A stretch of DNA of 36,277 nt from positions 1 through 36,277 of the forward strand of contig LNEW01000188.1 of NCBI GenBank assembly GCA_001464375.1. The letters run 5' to 3'. Positions within the stretch are counted from its first letter, which is position 1. Every line of letters starts with the position of its first letter. Positions 1 to 8,599 of this stretch are shown piece by piece. Origin of the DNA: Rhodospirillales bacterium Ga0074136. GTDB lineage: Bacteria > Pseudomonadota > Alphaproteobacteria > Acetobacterales > Acetobacteraceae. Both the position numbers and the translations under genes were made by a program. The notes beneath the pieces were generated by a model. It ran no database searches and was not told the origin of the DNA. It saw nothing but the letters and a program-made list of their open reading frames with translations.

Positions 1-695
1 GCCTGCAGGAACCCCAGCGTCTCGCCCTCGAACACGCCGCAGGTGAGCGGCCCGCCCGACCAGGCGGCGGTGTCGAGGCAGATGCGGTTGTCGCGCACCA
101 CCGGCTGGAAGCCCGCGGTGTGGCCGTGCACCACCACGATGCCATGGTCGCGCTCGCTGCCGAGGAAGTCGTGGCGGATGCGCAGCAGGTCCTCGCGCGA
201 CTGGTCTTCCAGCGCGATGCCGGGGCGGATGCCGGCATGCACGAACAGGTAGCCGCCTTCCTGGTGGTGCAGGTGCAGCCGGCGCAGGAAGCGCAGGTGC
301 TGCGGGGCGAAGTGCTCGGGCCAGGATTCGCGCGGCGTCTCGGCCGGCACGCCCCAGGCATCGAGCGTGGCGCGCCCGCCGCCCCAGAGCCAGTCCGCCG
401 CGGCGGCGCCGTCGCCGGACAGCGCGGCGAGCATCGTCTCCTCGTGGTTGCCGGTGAGGTTGAGCATGGCGATGCCCGGCACGGGGTCGGTCTCGATCAG
501 GTGGTCGAGCACGGCGCGGCTGTCGCCGCCCTTGTCCACGTAGTCGCCGAGGTGGACCAGCAGCGCCGAGCCGACCGGGCGCGCGCGCAGGTCGTCGGCG
601 ATCTGCGCGTGCAGGTCGCGCAGCTTGTCGATGGACCCGTGGATGTCGCCGATGGCGTAGATGCGCCGCCCGCGCTGCCCGCGCAACGGCGTCAT
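1..695 (-). CDS. Metallophosphoesterase (Ser/Thr phosphatase / ApaH-like), 3' end cut by window edge
   Basis: Calcineurin-like metallophosphoesterase, expected to hydrolyse phosphate esters (phosphoprotein or dinucleoside polyphosphate) with two metal ions. Reading the minus strand from the ATG at 695, the protein has GDIHG at residues 16-20, then GDYVDKGGDS, then GNHE, later VHAG and GHTAGF. These are the five metal- and phosphate-binding blocks of the PPP/bacterial symmetrical phosphatase family, in the usual order. About 231 codons are visible and the frame is open at position 1, so the C-terminus is missing. It is the last visible gene of the peptide transporter unit, and its start is reached through a 26-bp tandem array of Shine-Dalgarno/ATG units. 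The Shine-Dalgarno used here is GGAGAA, about 7 bases before the ATG. Its own first codons (MTPLRG) match the repeat. The exact substrate cannot be told from sequence. Confidence 0.88.
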   Translation of the reverse strand, partial: MTPLRGQRGRRIYAIGDIHGSIDKLRDLHAQIADDLRARPVGSALLVHLGDYVDKGGDSRAVLDHLIETDPVPGIAMLNLTGNHEETMLAALSGDGAAAADWLWGGGRATLDAWGVPAETPRESWPEHFAPQHLRFLRRLHLHHQEGGYLFVHAGIRPGIALEDQSREDLLRIRHDFLGSERDHGIVVVHGHTAGFQPVVRDNRICLDTAAWSGGPLTCGVFEGETLGFLQ

Positions 696-860
696 GTGCG
701 TTCTCCGCGCAACGGCGCCATGTGCGCTCTCCGCGCACCCTTGTCATGTGCGCTCTCCGCGCAACGGCGTCATGTGCGCTCTCCGCGCACCCTTGTCATG
801 TGCGCTCTCCGCGCACCCTTGTCATGTGCGCTCTCCGCGCAACGCAATCATGTCTTGTCC
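681..860 (-). repeat. 26-bp tandem array of Shine-Dalgarno + ATG units
   Basis: Six full units (681-706, 707-732, 733-758, 759-784, 785-810, 811-836) and a diverged seventh (837-860). Read on the minus strand, full units carry GGAGAG or GGAGAA, about 7 bases, then ATG and four more codons. Two variants alternate after the ATG: ACAAGGGTGCGC (units 3, 5, 6) and ACGCCGTTGCGC or close to it (units 1, 2, 4). Most ATGs open a nine-codon frame (MTRVRGERT or MTPLRGERT type) whose TGA overlaps the next unit's ATG as ATGA: frames 822-851, 796-825, 770-799, 744-773 and 692-721. The first overlaps the permease stop at 848-850, and the last stop overlaps the phosphatase ATG. Unit 3 (ATG at 747) lacks the stop because unit 2 reads ATGG. 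There are no unique spacers, so this is not a CRISPR. Confidence 0.93.
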
Positions 861-1726
861 GCCCGCGGGTCGAGTGCGTCGCGCAATCCGTCGCCCATCA
901 GGTTGAAGGCGAGCACCACGATCATGATGGTCACACCCGGGAAAATCGACAGCCAGGGCGCCTGCGTCAGGAACCGCTGCGACGAATTCAGCATCGACCC
1001 CCAGGACGGGTTGGGCGGCTGCATACCCAGGCCGAGGAAGGACAGCGCCGCTTCGGCGATGATGGCTTCCGCAATGGCGAGCGTGGCCTGCACCAGCAGC
1101 GGCGGGATGATGTTGGGCAGCACATGCACGAACGCGATCCGCCAGGGTGGATTGCCGAGCGCGCGCGCGGCCTCCACCCAGTCGGTGGATTTCGCGTCCA
1201 GCGCCATGCCGCGCGCCAGGCGCGCGAAGACCGGCGAGGCGGTGATGGCGATGGCGAGCATGGCGTTCTCGAGCGCCGGGCCGAGAAAGGCGGCGAGCGC
1301 GATCGCCAAAATCAGGAAGGGCACGCTCAGCATGGCATCGGCGACGCGCGAGATGACGGCGTCCACCCAGCCTCCGGCGAGGCCCGCGACCAGCCCCAGC
1401 GGGACGCCCATGATGAGGGCGCCGAGCACCGAGATCACGCCCGCCATCAGCGACGCCCGCGCGCCCCAGATGACGCGCGAGAGCACGTCGCGCCCGTTCT
1501 CGTCCGTGCCCATCCAGTGCGCCCAGGAGGGTTCCTTGCGGATGCGCGACCACGACGTCTGCAGCGGGTCATAGGGCGCGATCAGCGGCGCAAGGATGGC
1601 GACCGCCACGAACAGCACGACCACGATGAGCCCGACCACGGCCAGGCGGTGGCGCAGGAAGCGACGGATGGCGCGGCGCGTGGGGCTCTCGCCGGGCGCG
1701 GGCGCGGCGGCGGCGGTGGCGCTCAT
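848..1726 (-). CDS. oppC: Peptide/nickel-type ABC transporter permease (DppC/OppC family)
   Basis: Second inner-membrane permease subunit of an ABC importer for peptides, nickel chelates or similar solutes; 292 residues, a normal length. The N-terminus (MSATAAAAP...) is followed by a hydrophobic segment (LAVVGLIVVVLFVAVAIL), the OppC-type N-terminal motif with APYDP, and GTDENGRDVLSR, which is diagnostic of DppC/OppC. The cytoplasmic EAA loop that docks on the ATPase is visible as DWVEAARALG followed by HVLPNIIPP. The start at 1726 overlaps the upstream permease stop as ATGA, which decides the start and implies translational coupling. The stop at 848-850 again forms ATGA with the first ATG of the downstream repeat array. 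The symbol reflects family only; the transported solute is unknown. Confidence 0.92.
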   Translation of the reverse strand: MSATAAAAPAPGESPTRRAIRRFLRHRLAVVGLIVVVLFVAVAILAPLIAPYDPLQTSWSRIRKEPSWAHWMGTDENGRDVLSRVIWGARASLMAGVISVLGALIMGVPLGLVAGLAGGWVDAVISRVADAMLSVPFLILAIALAAFLGPALENAMLAIAITASPVFARLARGMALDAKSTDWVEAARALGNPPWRIAFVHVLPNIIPPLLVQATLAIAEAIIAEAALSFLGLGMQPPNPSWGSMLNSSQRFLTQAPWLSIFPGVTIMIVVLAFNLMGDGLRDALDPRADKT

Positions 1727-2670
1727 GCCTGCCGGAGCCTCGGGTTGATCATCATGTAGAGAATGTCCGCGACCAGGCTCAGCACCACGAAGATCAGCGC
1801 GGTGGCCAGCACCACGCCCTGCACCACCGGATAGTCGCGGTTGAACACCGCATCGACGATGAGTTTCCCGAAGCCCGGGATGGTGAAGATCTGCTCGGTC
1901 AGCACGGCGCCGGCCAGCAGGCGGCCGAACTCGATGGCGCCGAGCGTCACCACCGGGATCAGCGCATTCCGCAGCGCGTGCTTCCACACCACCACGCGTT
2001 CGCGCAGCCCCTTGGCGCGCGCGGTGCGCACGTAGTCCTGCGACAGCGCCGTCAGCATCGCCGCGCGGGTGTGGCGCATCAGCACGGACGCCACGCCGGT
2101 GCCGAGCACGAAGGCCGGCATGATGGTGGTGGCCAGCGACTGCACCGGGTCCTCGGTGAGCGGCACGTAGCCCGAGGGCGGCAGCCAGCCGAGCTCCACG
2201 CTGAACAGCAGGATCATCATGATGCCGAGCCAGAAATTCGGCGTGGAGATGCCGAACAGCGCCACGCCATTCGCCGCCCAGTCGGTCGGCGTATCCTTGC
2301 GCACGGCCGACAGGATGCCGAGCGGCACGCCGATCAGGATGGCGATGATGAAGGCCATGGTCGCCAGCTGGAACGTCACTGGCAGCTTGGTGAGGATCAA
2401 TTCGCTGACCGGGACCCGGATGCGCCAGGAGAAGCCGAAATCCCCGGTCAACACCTTGCCCATCCAGATCAGGTATTGCTGCCAGATCGGCTTGTCGAGG
2501 CCGAGCTCGGCGCGAATGGCGGCGAGCACCGCGGGGTCGCCGCGTTCCTCGCCGGCCAGGATCAGCGCCGGGTCGCCGGGCATGAGCTGCTGCAGCCCGA
2601 AGATCAGGATCGACAGGATCAACAGGGTGGGGATGACCTGCCCGACCCGGCGCAGCAGCCAGATGCCCAT
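1723..2670 (-). CDS. oppB: Peptide/nickel-type ABC transporter permease (DppB/OppB family)
   Basis: First inner-membrane permease subunit, 315 residues. It begins with MGIWLLRRVGQVIPTLL, the typical DppB start in which a positive segment precedes the first membrane helix, followed by QLMPGDPA and a periplasmic region ending in GDFGFSW. The remaining helices surround an EAA motif (DYVRTARAKG, then HALRNALIPVVT). The C-terminus NPRLR is typical of the family. It is transcribed after the binding-protein gene, across a 96-base gap containing short inverted repeats, and overlaps oppC by four bases. It pairs with OppC to form the channel. Six membrane spans are expected. Confidence 0.93.
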   Translation of the reverse strand: MGIWLLRRVGQVIPTLLILSILIFGLQQLMPGDPALILAGEERGDPAVLAAIRAELGLDKPIWQQYLIWMGKVLTGDFGFSWRIRVPVSELILTKLPVTFQLATMAFIIAILIGVPLGILSAVRKDTPTDWAANGVALFGISTPNFWLGIMMILLFSVELGWLPPSGYVPLTEDPVQSLATTIMPAFVLGTGVASVLMRHTRAAMLTALSQDYVRTARAKGLRERVVVWKHALRNALIPVVTLGAIEFGRLLAGAVLTEQIFTIPGFGKLIVDAVFNRDYPVVQGVVLATALIFVVLSLVADILYMMINPRLRQA

Positions 2671-2673
2671 GGC

Positions 2674-2727
2674 GGGGCTACGCCCCGGTCCGTGCGGCCG
2701 CGCCCCTGCGGATCGCGCGACGCGCGA
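2674..2727 (-). other. Short inverted repeats between binding-protein and permease genes
   Basis: The 96-base gap 2671-2766 holds GGGGC (2674-2678) facing GCCCC (2682-2686), and a near-perfect odd-centred palindrome TCGCGCG-A-CGCGCGA at 2713-2727. In many importer operons hairpins after the receptor gene stabilise its message so that the receptor is made in excess. That role is inferred here. Neither repeat is followed by a T-run on the minus strand, so a strong intrinsic terminator is not supported. Confidence 0.4.
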
Positions 2728-2766
2728 CCGCGTAGAGCCGGCCCTCAGTGCCCGCGACGGCGCGGA

Positions 2767-4290
2767 TCATTGAAAGCGCATCCCCTGCAGCCGGATCATG
2801 CCGTCCGCGACCGGCCGGTAGCCGACCAGGCGCGTCTGGTGCGCCATGATGTTCTTGCGGTGCCAGAGGTAAATGCGGTTCGCGTCCTGGCCGATCGAGA
2901 GCCGGATCATGCGCGCATAGAGGTCGCGGCGCTTTTCGATGTCCAGTTCGGTCCGCGCGGCATCGAGCAGCGCATCGACCTCGGGGTTGGAATACCGCCC
3001 GTCATTCTGCCCGCCGCCGGTGCGGGAGAAGGTGAAGATGTTGCCATCCGGATCGGTGCGCCCCGACCAGCCCACGAGGTAGGTCTGGAATTCGCCGCGG
3101 TTCGCCGCCTGCAGCGAGGAGGCGAATTCCATCGCGCGCAGCGTGACCTGGAAGCCGGCCTCCGCGACCATGGACTGGATCACCTCGCCCACCTGGCGCA
3201 GGTCGGGGTTGTTCGGGACCGTCAGTTCGATCGCCAGCGGCCCGGTCACGCCGGCTTCGCGCAGCAGGGCGCGGGCGCGCTCGATGTTGCGGGGCTCGGG
3301 CTGGAAGTCCCGCACGTGGAAGGGGTTGGCCGGCGGCCAGGGTTGGCGCGATGGCGTGTACATCCCTTCGTAGACCACCTGGTTCACCGCGGCGCGGTCG
3401 ATCGCGAGTTCGAAGGCGCGGCGCACGCGCGCATCGCGGCCGAGCGGGGTGTTCGCGCGTTCCCCGTTCCCGACATTGATGGTGATGCCGAAGTAGCCGA
3501 GCTCATCCACGTTGACCGCGCGCAGGTTGCGGGCGCGCTGGATGGTACGGATGTCGTCGGGTTCCATGCGCTCGACGAATTCGACCGCGCCGGATTGCAG
3601 GTTGGCCAACCGCACCGTGTTGTCCGGGATCGGCAGGTAGGTCACGCGGTCGAAGTGGATGTTCGCGGCATCCCAGTATTCGCGGAAGCGTTCCACCACG
3701 ATGCGCTCCTGCGCCACGCGCTCGACGAAGCGGAAGGGGCCGGCGCAGACCGGTCGGGTGCCGAAGTTGCGTCCCAGCGCCTCGGCGGCCTTGGGGCTGA
3801 CGATCATGCCGGCACGGTCGGTGAGGGCCGCGAGGAAGGAGGCCGAGGGGGTCTTCAGCACGATGCGCACGGTGCGCGGGTCGACCACCTCGACCGACTG
3901 CATGTCGGCGATCTCGGAACGCCGGAACGAACCCTGCATGGTCAGGTGGCGGTTCAGCGAGTAGCGCACCGCCTCGGCGTCCATCGCCTCGCCATCGTGG
4001 AAGCGCACGCCCTCGCGCAGGGTGATGAGCAGCTGCGTCGGGCTTTCCCAGCGATGCGCGGTGGCCAGTTGGGGCACCACCTCCAGCCGTTCGTTGATGT
4101 CGAACAGCTTGTCGCACAGCGCCATGTAGACGATGCGCCCGACATAGGTGCGCGACAGGGTGGGGTCGAGGATATCGGGGTCCTCGCGCAGGCCGATGCG
4201 CAGGTTCTGCGCCTGCGCGGGCGCGATGGTCGCGATGGCGGGAATGATGGCCGCGGCGGCGGCGAGCATCGCCTTGATGGTGGTCTTCAT
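2767..4290 (-). CDS. Extracellular solute-binding protein, family 5 (peptide/nickel ABC importer)
   Basis: Periplasmic receptor of the importer, 507 residues, the usual size of SBP family 5 (DppA/OppA/NikA). The N-terminus has a positive start, a hydrophobic core and AQAQN, which fits a Sec signal peptide cut near residue 28. The mature part begins LRIGLREDPDILDPTLSRTYVGR, truncated here to its key feature: the LRIGL...DPDxLDP opening of this family. Further family features are LREGVRFHDGE and, later, AFELAIDRAAVNQVVYEGMYTPS. The gene sits between the ATPase pair and the permease pair; its ATG overlaps the stop of oppF as ATGA. The receptor in the middle of the operon is less usual than receptor-first. 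The ligand cannot be assigned. Confidence 0.92.
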   Translation of the reverse strand: MKTTIKAMLAAAAAIIPAIATIAPAQAQNLRIGLREDPDILDPTLSRTYVGRIVYMALCDKLFDINERLEVVPQLATAHRWESPTQLLITLREGVRFHDGEAMDAEAVRYSLNRHLTMQGSFRRSEIADMQSVEVVDPRTVRIVLKTPSASFLAALTDRAGMIVSPKAAEALGRNFGTRPVCAGPFRFVERVAQERIVVERFREYWDAANIHFDRVTYLPIPDNTVRLANLQSGAVEFVERMEPDDIRTIQRARNLRAVNVDELGYFGITINVGNGERANTPLGRDARVRRAFELAIDRAAVNQVVYEGMYTPSRQPWPPANPFHVRDFQPEPRNIERARALLREAGVTGPLAIELTVPNNPDLRQVGEVIQSMVAEAGFQVTLRAMEFASSLQAANRGEFQTYLVGWSGRTDPDGNIFTFSRTGGGQNDGRYSNPEVDALLDAARTELDIEKRRDLYARMIRLSIGQDANRIYLWHRKNIMAHQTRLVGYRPVADGMIRLQGMRFQ

Positions 4291-5339
4291 TGTGGCACTC
4301 CCGGTTGCGGGCCTGGGGCCCGGAAGAAGGATTGCAGGCGGCGCAGCCTTTCGCCACCGGCCAGGCGTTCGGCCCGCGGGCCCGGCGGCGGCAGGCGGCC
4401 ATCCAGGTGGCAGGCGACGCGGTGCGGCGCAGCGGTCAATTCGGGCTGGCGCTCGCGGCAGGCGGGTTCCGCGAAGGGGCAGCGCGTGTGGAAGCGGCAG
4501 CCGGGCGGCGGCGCGATGGGGGATGGCACGTCGCCCTCGATCGGCGGCGCCTTCGTGCCGTGGCCCGGGACCGCGGCCAGCAGGGCGCGCGTATAGGGGT
4601 GCTTCGGCGCGGAGAGCACGGCGTCGGCGGGCCCTTCCTCGACGATGCGGCCGAGATACATCACCGCGACGCGGTCGGCGACATGACGCACCACGCCAAG
4701 GTCATGGCTGATCAGCACGAAGGTCAGGCCGAGGTCGCGGATCAGGTCCGACAGCAGGTTCACCACCTGCGCCTGCACGCTGACATCCAGAGCGCTGACC
4801 GGTTCGTCGCCGACGATCAGCTTCGGCTGGGACGCCAGGGCGCGCGCGATGGCGACGCGCTGGCGCTGCCCGCCGGAGAATTCATGCGGCCAGCGCCGCG
4901 CGAGTTCCGGCCGCAGCCCGACGCGCGAGAGCAGGTCCGCCACGCGCGCGCGTTCCTGGTCGCGCGGCACGATGCGATGCAGGCGCAGCGGCTCGGCCAC
5001 CGCCTGCTCGACCGTCATGCGTGGGTCGAGGCTGGCGAAGGGGTCCTGGAAGATCAGTTGCATGTCGCGCCGGCGGGCGCGCAGCGCGGCGGCGGACAGC
5101 TTCGTCAAATCATCGCCGGCGAAACGCACGGTGCCGGCATCGGGCGTGATCAGGTTCAGCATCAGCCGGCCGAGGGTGGATTTCCCGCAGCCGGATTCGC
5201 CGACGATCGCCAGCACCTCCCCCTGCGCGACCGACAGCGAGACGCCATCCACCGCATGGACGGCACCCGCGCGGCGGCCGAGCGCATCGCGCACCGGGAA
5301 GCGCTTCACCAGCCCGTCCAGTTCCAGCAACGCGCTCAT
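4287..5339 (-). CDS. oppF: Peptide-type ABC transporter ATPase (OppF/DppF family)
   Basis: Cytoplasmic ATPase that powers the importer with OppD; 350 residues. Walker A is GESGCGKST near residue 48, the Q-loop is in LIFQDPFASLDPR, the ABC signature is SGGQRQRVAIARAL, Walker B is KLIVGDEPVSALD, and the switch His lies in LISHDLG. The C-terminal oligopeptide-transporter extension carries the family Cys cluster (CRFHTRCPFAEPAC), which binds an iron-sulfur cluster in some characterised homologues. A further tail of about 40 residues rich in Pro and Arg follows and looks specific to this protein. Both ends overlap neighbours as ATGA (oppD upstream, binding protein downstream), so the five transporter genes are probably one coupled unit. 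Confidence 0.93.
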   Translation of the reverse strand: MSALLELDGLVKRFPVRDALGRRAGAVHAVDGVSLSVAQGEVLAIVGESGCGKSTLGRLMLNLITPDAGTVRFAGDDLTKLSAAALRARRRDMQLIFQDPFASLDPRMTVEQAVAEPLRLHRIVPRDQERARVADLLSRVGLRPELARRWPHEFSGGQRQRVAIARALASQPKLIVGDEPVSALDVSVQAQVVNLLSDLIRDLGLTFVLISHDLGVVRHVADRVAVMYLGRIVEEGPADAVLSAPKHPYTRALLAAVPGHGTKAPPIEGDVPSPIAPPPGCRFHTRCPFAEPACRERQPELTAAPHRVACHLDGRLPPPGPRAERLAGGERLRRLQSFFRAPGPQPGVPQ

Positions 5340-6361
5340 GCGGCCGCCAGCACGCCGTCGAGCGGCGCGCGCCAGCAGGCGGAGAGATGGCCTGGCGCGA
5401 CTTCCACCAGCGGCGGTGTGCTGGCGCAGCGTTCCACCACGAAGGGGCAGCGCGGCGCGAAACGGCAGCCAGGCGGGGGGGCACGCAGGTCGGGCACCGT
5501 GCCCTCGATGCTGGCCAGGCGCTGCCCGGGTTCGCCCTCGCCCGGCGCGGCACCGAGCAGGCCGGCGGTGTAGGGATGTTCGGGGCGCGCGAACAGCGCG
5601 GCAGCCGGCGCCTGTTCGGCGATGCGCCCGGCATACATCACGGCCACCTCGTCGGCATGGTCGGCCACCACGCCGAGGTCATGCGTGACCAGCACCACCG
5701 CCGTGCCGGTCTCGCGCTTCATGTCATCGAGCAGCGACAGGATCTGCGCCTGGACCGTGACATCCAAAGCCGTGGTGGGTTCATCGGCGATCAGCAGCTT
5801 CGGCCGGCAGGCCAGCGCCATGGCGATCATCACCCGCTGGCGCATGCCGCCCGAGAGCTGGTGCGGGTATTGCCGGGCGCGCCTGGCCGAATCGGGGATG
5901 CGCACGCGGTCGATCATGCGCACGGCCTCGGCGAAGGCGGCGGCGTGGTCCAGGCCCTGGTGCAGGCGCAGCGCCTCGGCCACCTGTTCGCCGGCGGTGA
6001 AGGCCGGGTTCAGGCTGGTCATCGGTTCCTGGAAGATCATCGCCATCTCGCCGCCGCGCAGCAGGCGGCGCTCCTCGGGCGAGAGCGCGGTCAGGTCGCG
6101 CCCCGCCAGGCGAATGGCGCCGCCGACGGTCGCGGTCGTTGGCAGCAGGCCCATCACGGCCAGCGCCGAGACCGACTTGCCGCAGCCGGATTCGCCCACG
6201 ATGGCCAGCGTGCGGCCGGGCTCGACCCGGAACGACACGCCATCGAGCACGCGCAGGCTGCGCCCGTCCTGGCGGAAATCGAGCGTCAGGCCGGCGACGT
6301 CGAGCGCAGGCGCGCTGATACGCCCCTGCCCGGCCGATGGTGTCGCGGGTGGCATTGCCAT
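5336..6361 (-). CDS. oppD: Peptide-type ABC transporter ATPase (OppD/DppD family)
   Basis: First gene of the transporter operon, 341 residues. Walker A is GESGCGKS, the signature is LSGGMRQRVMIAMAL, Walker B is LLIADEPTTALD, and the H-loop is VLVTHDLGV. The C-terminal Cys cluster reads CRFAPRCPFVVERC. OppD members have Ser-Val-Ser after Walker A rather than OppF's Thr-Leu, as here. Two starts are possible (6361 and 6355); neither has a clear Shine-Dalgarno. The 77-base gap upstream to the chemoreceptor stop is the only room for an operon promoter. No regulator is encoded next to it. Confidence 0.92.
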   Translation of the reverse strand: MAMPPATPSAGQGRISAPALDVAGLTLDFRQDGRSLRVLDGVSFRVEPGRTLAIVGESGCGKSVSALAVMGLLPTTATVGGAIRLAGRDLTALSPEERRLLRGGEMAMIFQEPMTSLNPAFTAGEQVAEALRLHQGLDHAAAFAEAVRMIDRVRIPDSARRARQYPHQLSGGMRQRVMIAMALACRPKLLIADEPTTALDVTVQAQILSLLDDMKRETGTAVVLVTHDLGVVADHADEVAVMYAGRIAEQAPAAALFARPEHPYTAGLLGAAPGEGEPGQRLASIEGTVPDLRAPPPGCRFAPRCPFVVERCASTPPLVEVAPGHLSACWRAPLDGVLAAA

Positions 6362-6438
6362 GGCGCGAGTAATCCGCGCCGGGCGCCGGGGCGCAAGGGG
6401 GGGGCCGGCGGGATCGACCCCGACGCGACGCGCCCTGC

Positions 6439-8418
6439 CTAAGCGGCTCGCAGCGCTGCCGCCGGAGTGTCCAGTGCAAGGACCAGCGCCTGCCCGGCCG
6501 CGGTATCGTCGAAGCGCAGCCGCATCGATCCGCTCGCGGCATCGACGACGGATGCCGCGATGCCCGGATGACCGGCGGCGGAGAAGGTCACGCGCGCCCC
6601 GGGCGGCATCGCCGGCGCGCCATCGAGCGCCGCCCCGCCGGCCGAGACATTGACCACGCGCAGCGGGTGGCGCGCTCCATTGGCCTCGATCCAGGCCGGT
6701 GCCTCCGCCGCGATGCGCGGATGGCGACGGCGGTTGACCTCGTCATTCGATTCCCGCACCAGGCGGATCAGCGTGCCGCGCAGTTCCACCATCGCGGCGT
6801 CCGCTTCGCGCGCGGCGTGGCGCAGCGCTTCGGCGCGGGTCTCGACGCCCCGCGTCATGCCATCGAGCGATCCGCTCTGCCCGGTCATGTCCCGCGCGGC
6901 GCCCGCGGCACCGGCGGCGGCGCGGGCGATCTCGGCGGTTGCGGCCGATTGCTGCGCCATGGCGTCGGCGATCGCCGCCGCCGCGGTGTCGACCTGCTGC
7001 ACCGTCGCGGCGATGCCGCCCACCGCGCGCACGGCCTGGTTGGTGGCGGCCACCACGGCTTCGATCTGGCGGCCGATCTCCTCGGTGCTGCGGGCGGTCT
7101 GCGCGGCGAGCGACTTCACCTCGCCCGCCACCACGGCGAAGCCCTTGCCGGCATCGCCGGCGCGCGCCGCCTCGATGGTGGCGTTCAGCGCCAGCAGGTT
7201 GGTGCGCGCGGCGATGTCGGAGATCAGGCGCGCGACCTCTCCGATCCGTTCGACCGACTGCTGCAGGCCGGCGATGGCGCGGCTGCCATCCTGGGCCCCG
7301 GCTACGGCGCGGCTGGTGGCTGCGGCGGCATCCTCGACACGGCCGGTGATCTCGCGGATGGAGGCGGACATCTCCTCGGCGGCCGCGGCACTTCCCGTCG
7401 AATGGTCGAGCGTGGTCTGCGCACCGAGCGCCAGCGCCTGGCTGCCCCCGACCGCGGTCGCGGCACCCTCGGCCATCCGCTCGGCCTCGGTCGCCATGGC
7501 GGCGATGCGTTCGCCGATGCGGTCGACGGCCTGGCGCGTCTCGGTCTCCAGCAGGTCGGCCATCGCGCGCATGGCGTTGGTGCGTTCGGCCTGGGCGGCG
7601 TCGCGCGCGCGGTCCTGTTCGGCGCGCAGCGCGGCGTTCTCCTCGGCGTTGCTGCGAAACACCGCCAGCGCGCGCGCCATGTCGCCGACCTCGTCGTGCC
7701 GGGCGGCGTCGGGCAGGTCGGTGCCGCGGCGCCCGGCGACCAGGTCCTCCATGCCACGGTTGAGCCGCGCGAGCGGCGCGGCGATGCGCGATCGCACCAG
7801 CCACAGCGCCAGCCCGCCGGCCAGCACCGCCCCGCCCAGCATGGCCAGCAGCAGGATGAGCGCGAGCCTTTCGCCGGCGGTGATGATGGCCTGCGCCGCG
7901 GCATCCGCTTCCTCCGTGAAGCGGGCGGCGGCCGCGGCGAGCGCGGTGTTCACCCGGCCGCGATTGGCGCGGTTGGCGGCATTGTTGCCCATGGCGTCCG
8001 CGGCGGGCGCGCCCTGCTCCACGCCGATGCGGGCGAGGTCGTCGCGGAAGCGGATGAATTCGGCGAGCGCCGTGAGCAGCGGTGGGACCGTCGCCTCATC
8101 GGCGGCGATCGCGGACAGCCGGTCGGCGTCGCGGCGGATATCGGCGAGGTGGCGGCGCAGGCCGGCGGCGAAGCGTTCGGATTCCGCACGGTTCTTCGCC
8201 ATGTAGAGGCCGCGGCTTTCCATCACGACGGCATAGACGCCGGCATCGATGCGCTGGGCCAGCGTGGCGCGGTCCTGCATGCGGCCGACGGTTGCGACAT
8301 CCCGCCCGTAGTCGACCAGGGCAACATGCGCGGCGATCCCGCCGCCGGCCGCGAGCAGCGTCAGCGTGCCCAGCACAAGGTAGATCCGCCCGGCAATCGA
8401 GCCCAGCCAGCGCTTCAT
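6439..8418 (-). CDS. Methyl-accepting chemotaxis protein with C-terminal PilZ domain
   Basis: Membrane chemoreceptor of 659 residues that signals to CheA/CheW. Visible order: transmembrane helix about 12-34, a helical periplasmic sensor about 35-183 (four-helix-bundle type), transmembrane helix about 185-208, HAMP about 209-262, and a long coiled-coil signalling domain about 290-550. The hairpin tip is at about 391-438 ([30 protein letters not shown]). The C-terminus about 561-650 is a PilZ domain: RRRHPR at 563-568 and NVSAGG at 590-595 match the two cyclic-di-GMP-binding motifs (RxxxR and [DN]xSxxG). This suggests that c-di-GMP directly tunes taxis, as reported for some Azospirillum receptors. 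It is monocistronic; no che genes are nearby. The ligand is unknown. Confidence 0.93.
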   Translation of the reverse strand: MKRWLGSIAGRIYLVLGTLTLLAAGGGIAAHVALVDYGRDVATVGRMQDRATLAQRIDAGVYAVVMESRGLYMAKNRAESERFAAGLRRHLADIRRDADRLSAIAADEATVPPLLTALAEFIRFRDDLARIGVEQGAPAADAMGNNAANRANRGRVNTALAAAAARFTEEADAAAQAIITAGERLALILLLAMLGGAVLAGGLALWLVRSRIAAPLARLNRGMEDLVAGRRGTDLPDAARHDEVGDMARALAVFRSNAEENAALRAEQDRARDAAQAERTNAMRAMADLLETETRQAVDRIGERIAAMATEAERMAEGAATAVGGSQALALGAQTTLDHSTGSAAAAEEMSASIREITGRVEDAAAATSRAVAGAQDGSRAIAGLQQSVERIGEVARLISDIAARTNLLALNATIEAARAGDAGKGFAVVAGEVKSLAAQTARSTEEIGRQIEAVVAATNQAVRAVGGIAATVQQVDTAAAAIADAMAQQSAATAEIARAAAGAAGAARDMTGQSGSLDGMTRGVETRAEALRHAAREADAAMVELRGTLIRLVRESNDEVNRRRHPRIAAEAPAWIEANGARHPLRVVNVSAGGAALDGAPAMPPGARVTFSAAGHPGIAASVVDAASGSMRLRFDDTAAGQALVLALDTPAAALRAA

Positions 8419-8495
8419 GCGATACCCCCGTCAACCCGGCACGACCATGTCGCATGCGGGTTAAGCGAGGGTTGCGCGGGTACGGGGTGGTTTCT

Positions 8496-8599
8496 GCCGC
8501 CGGCCACTTCGGATGCCGGCTTCCGCACCCCGCGCAATCGTCGGGCGCGGCGTGCCCTCAGCCGCCAGCCACCTCGGCCGCCGGCTTCAGCACGCCGCG
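8496..8599. repeat. Imperfect duplication of the hpd 3' end
   Basis: The 39 bases at 8561-8599, which encode the last residues of HPPD ([13 protein letters not shown]), are matched at 33 of 39 positions by 8496-8534, just beyond the stop codon. On the minus strand the second copy would read RGVRKPASEVAGG. The copies are 65 bases apart. The similarity fades beyond the 39 bases, so this is an old partial tandem duplication or a former longer C-terminus. The match was counted by eye. Confidence 0.7.

Noticed and set aside
681-860. CRISPR-like regular repeat
   Set aside because: Units abut directly with no unique spacers, and the two unit variants differ only at a few central bases. It is a simple tandem array.
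1978-4596. Plus-strand open frame of 872 codons
   Set aside because: Antisense to permease and binding-protein genes, which have clear family motifs; the antisense product is low complexity.
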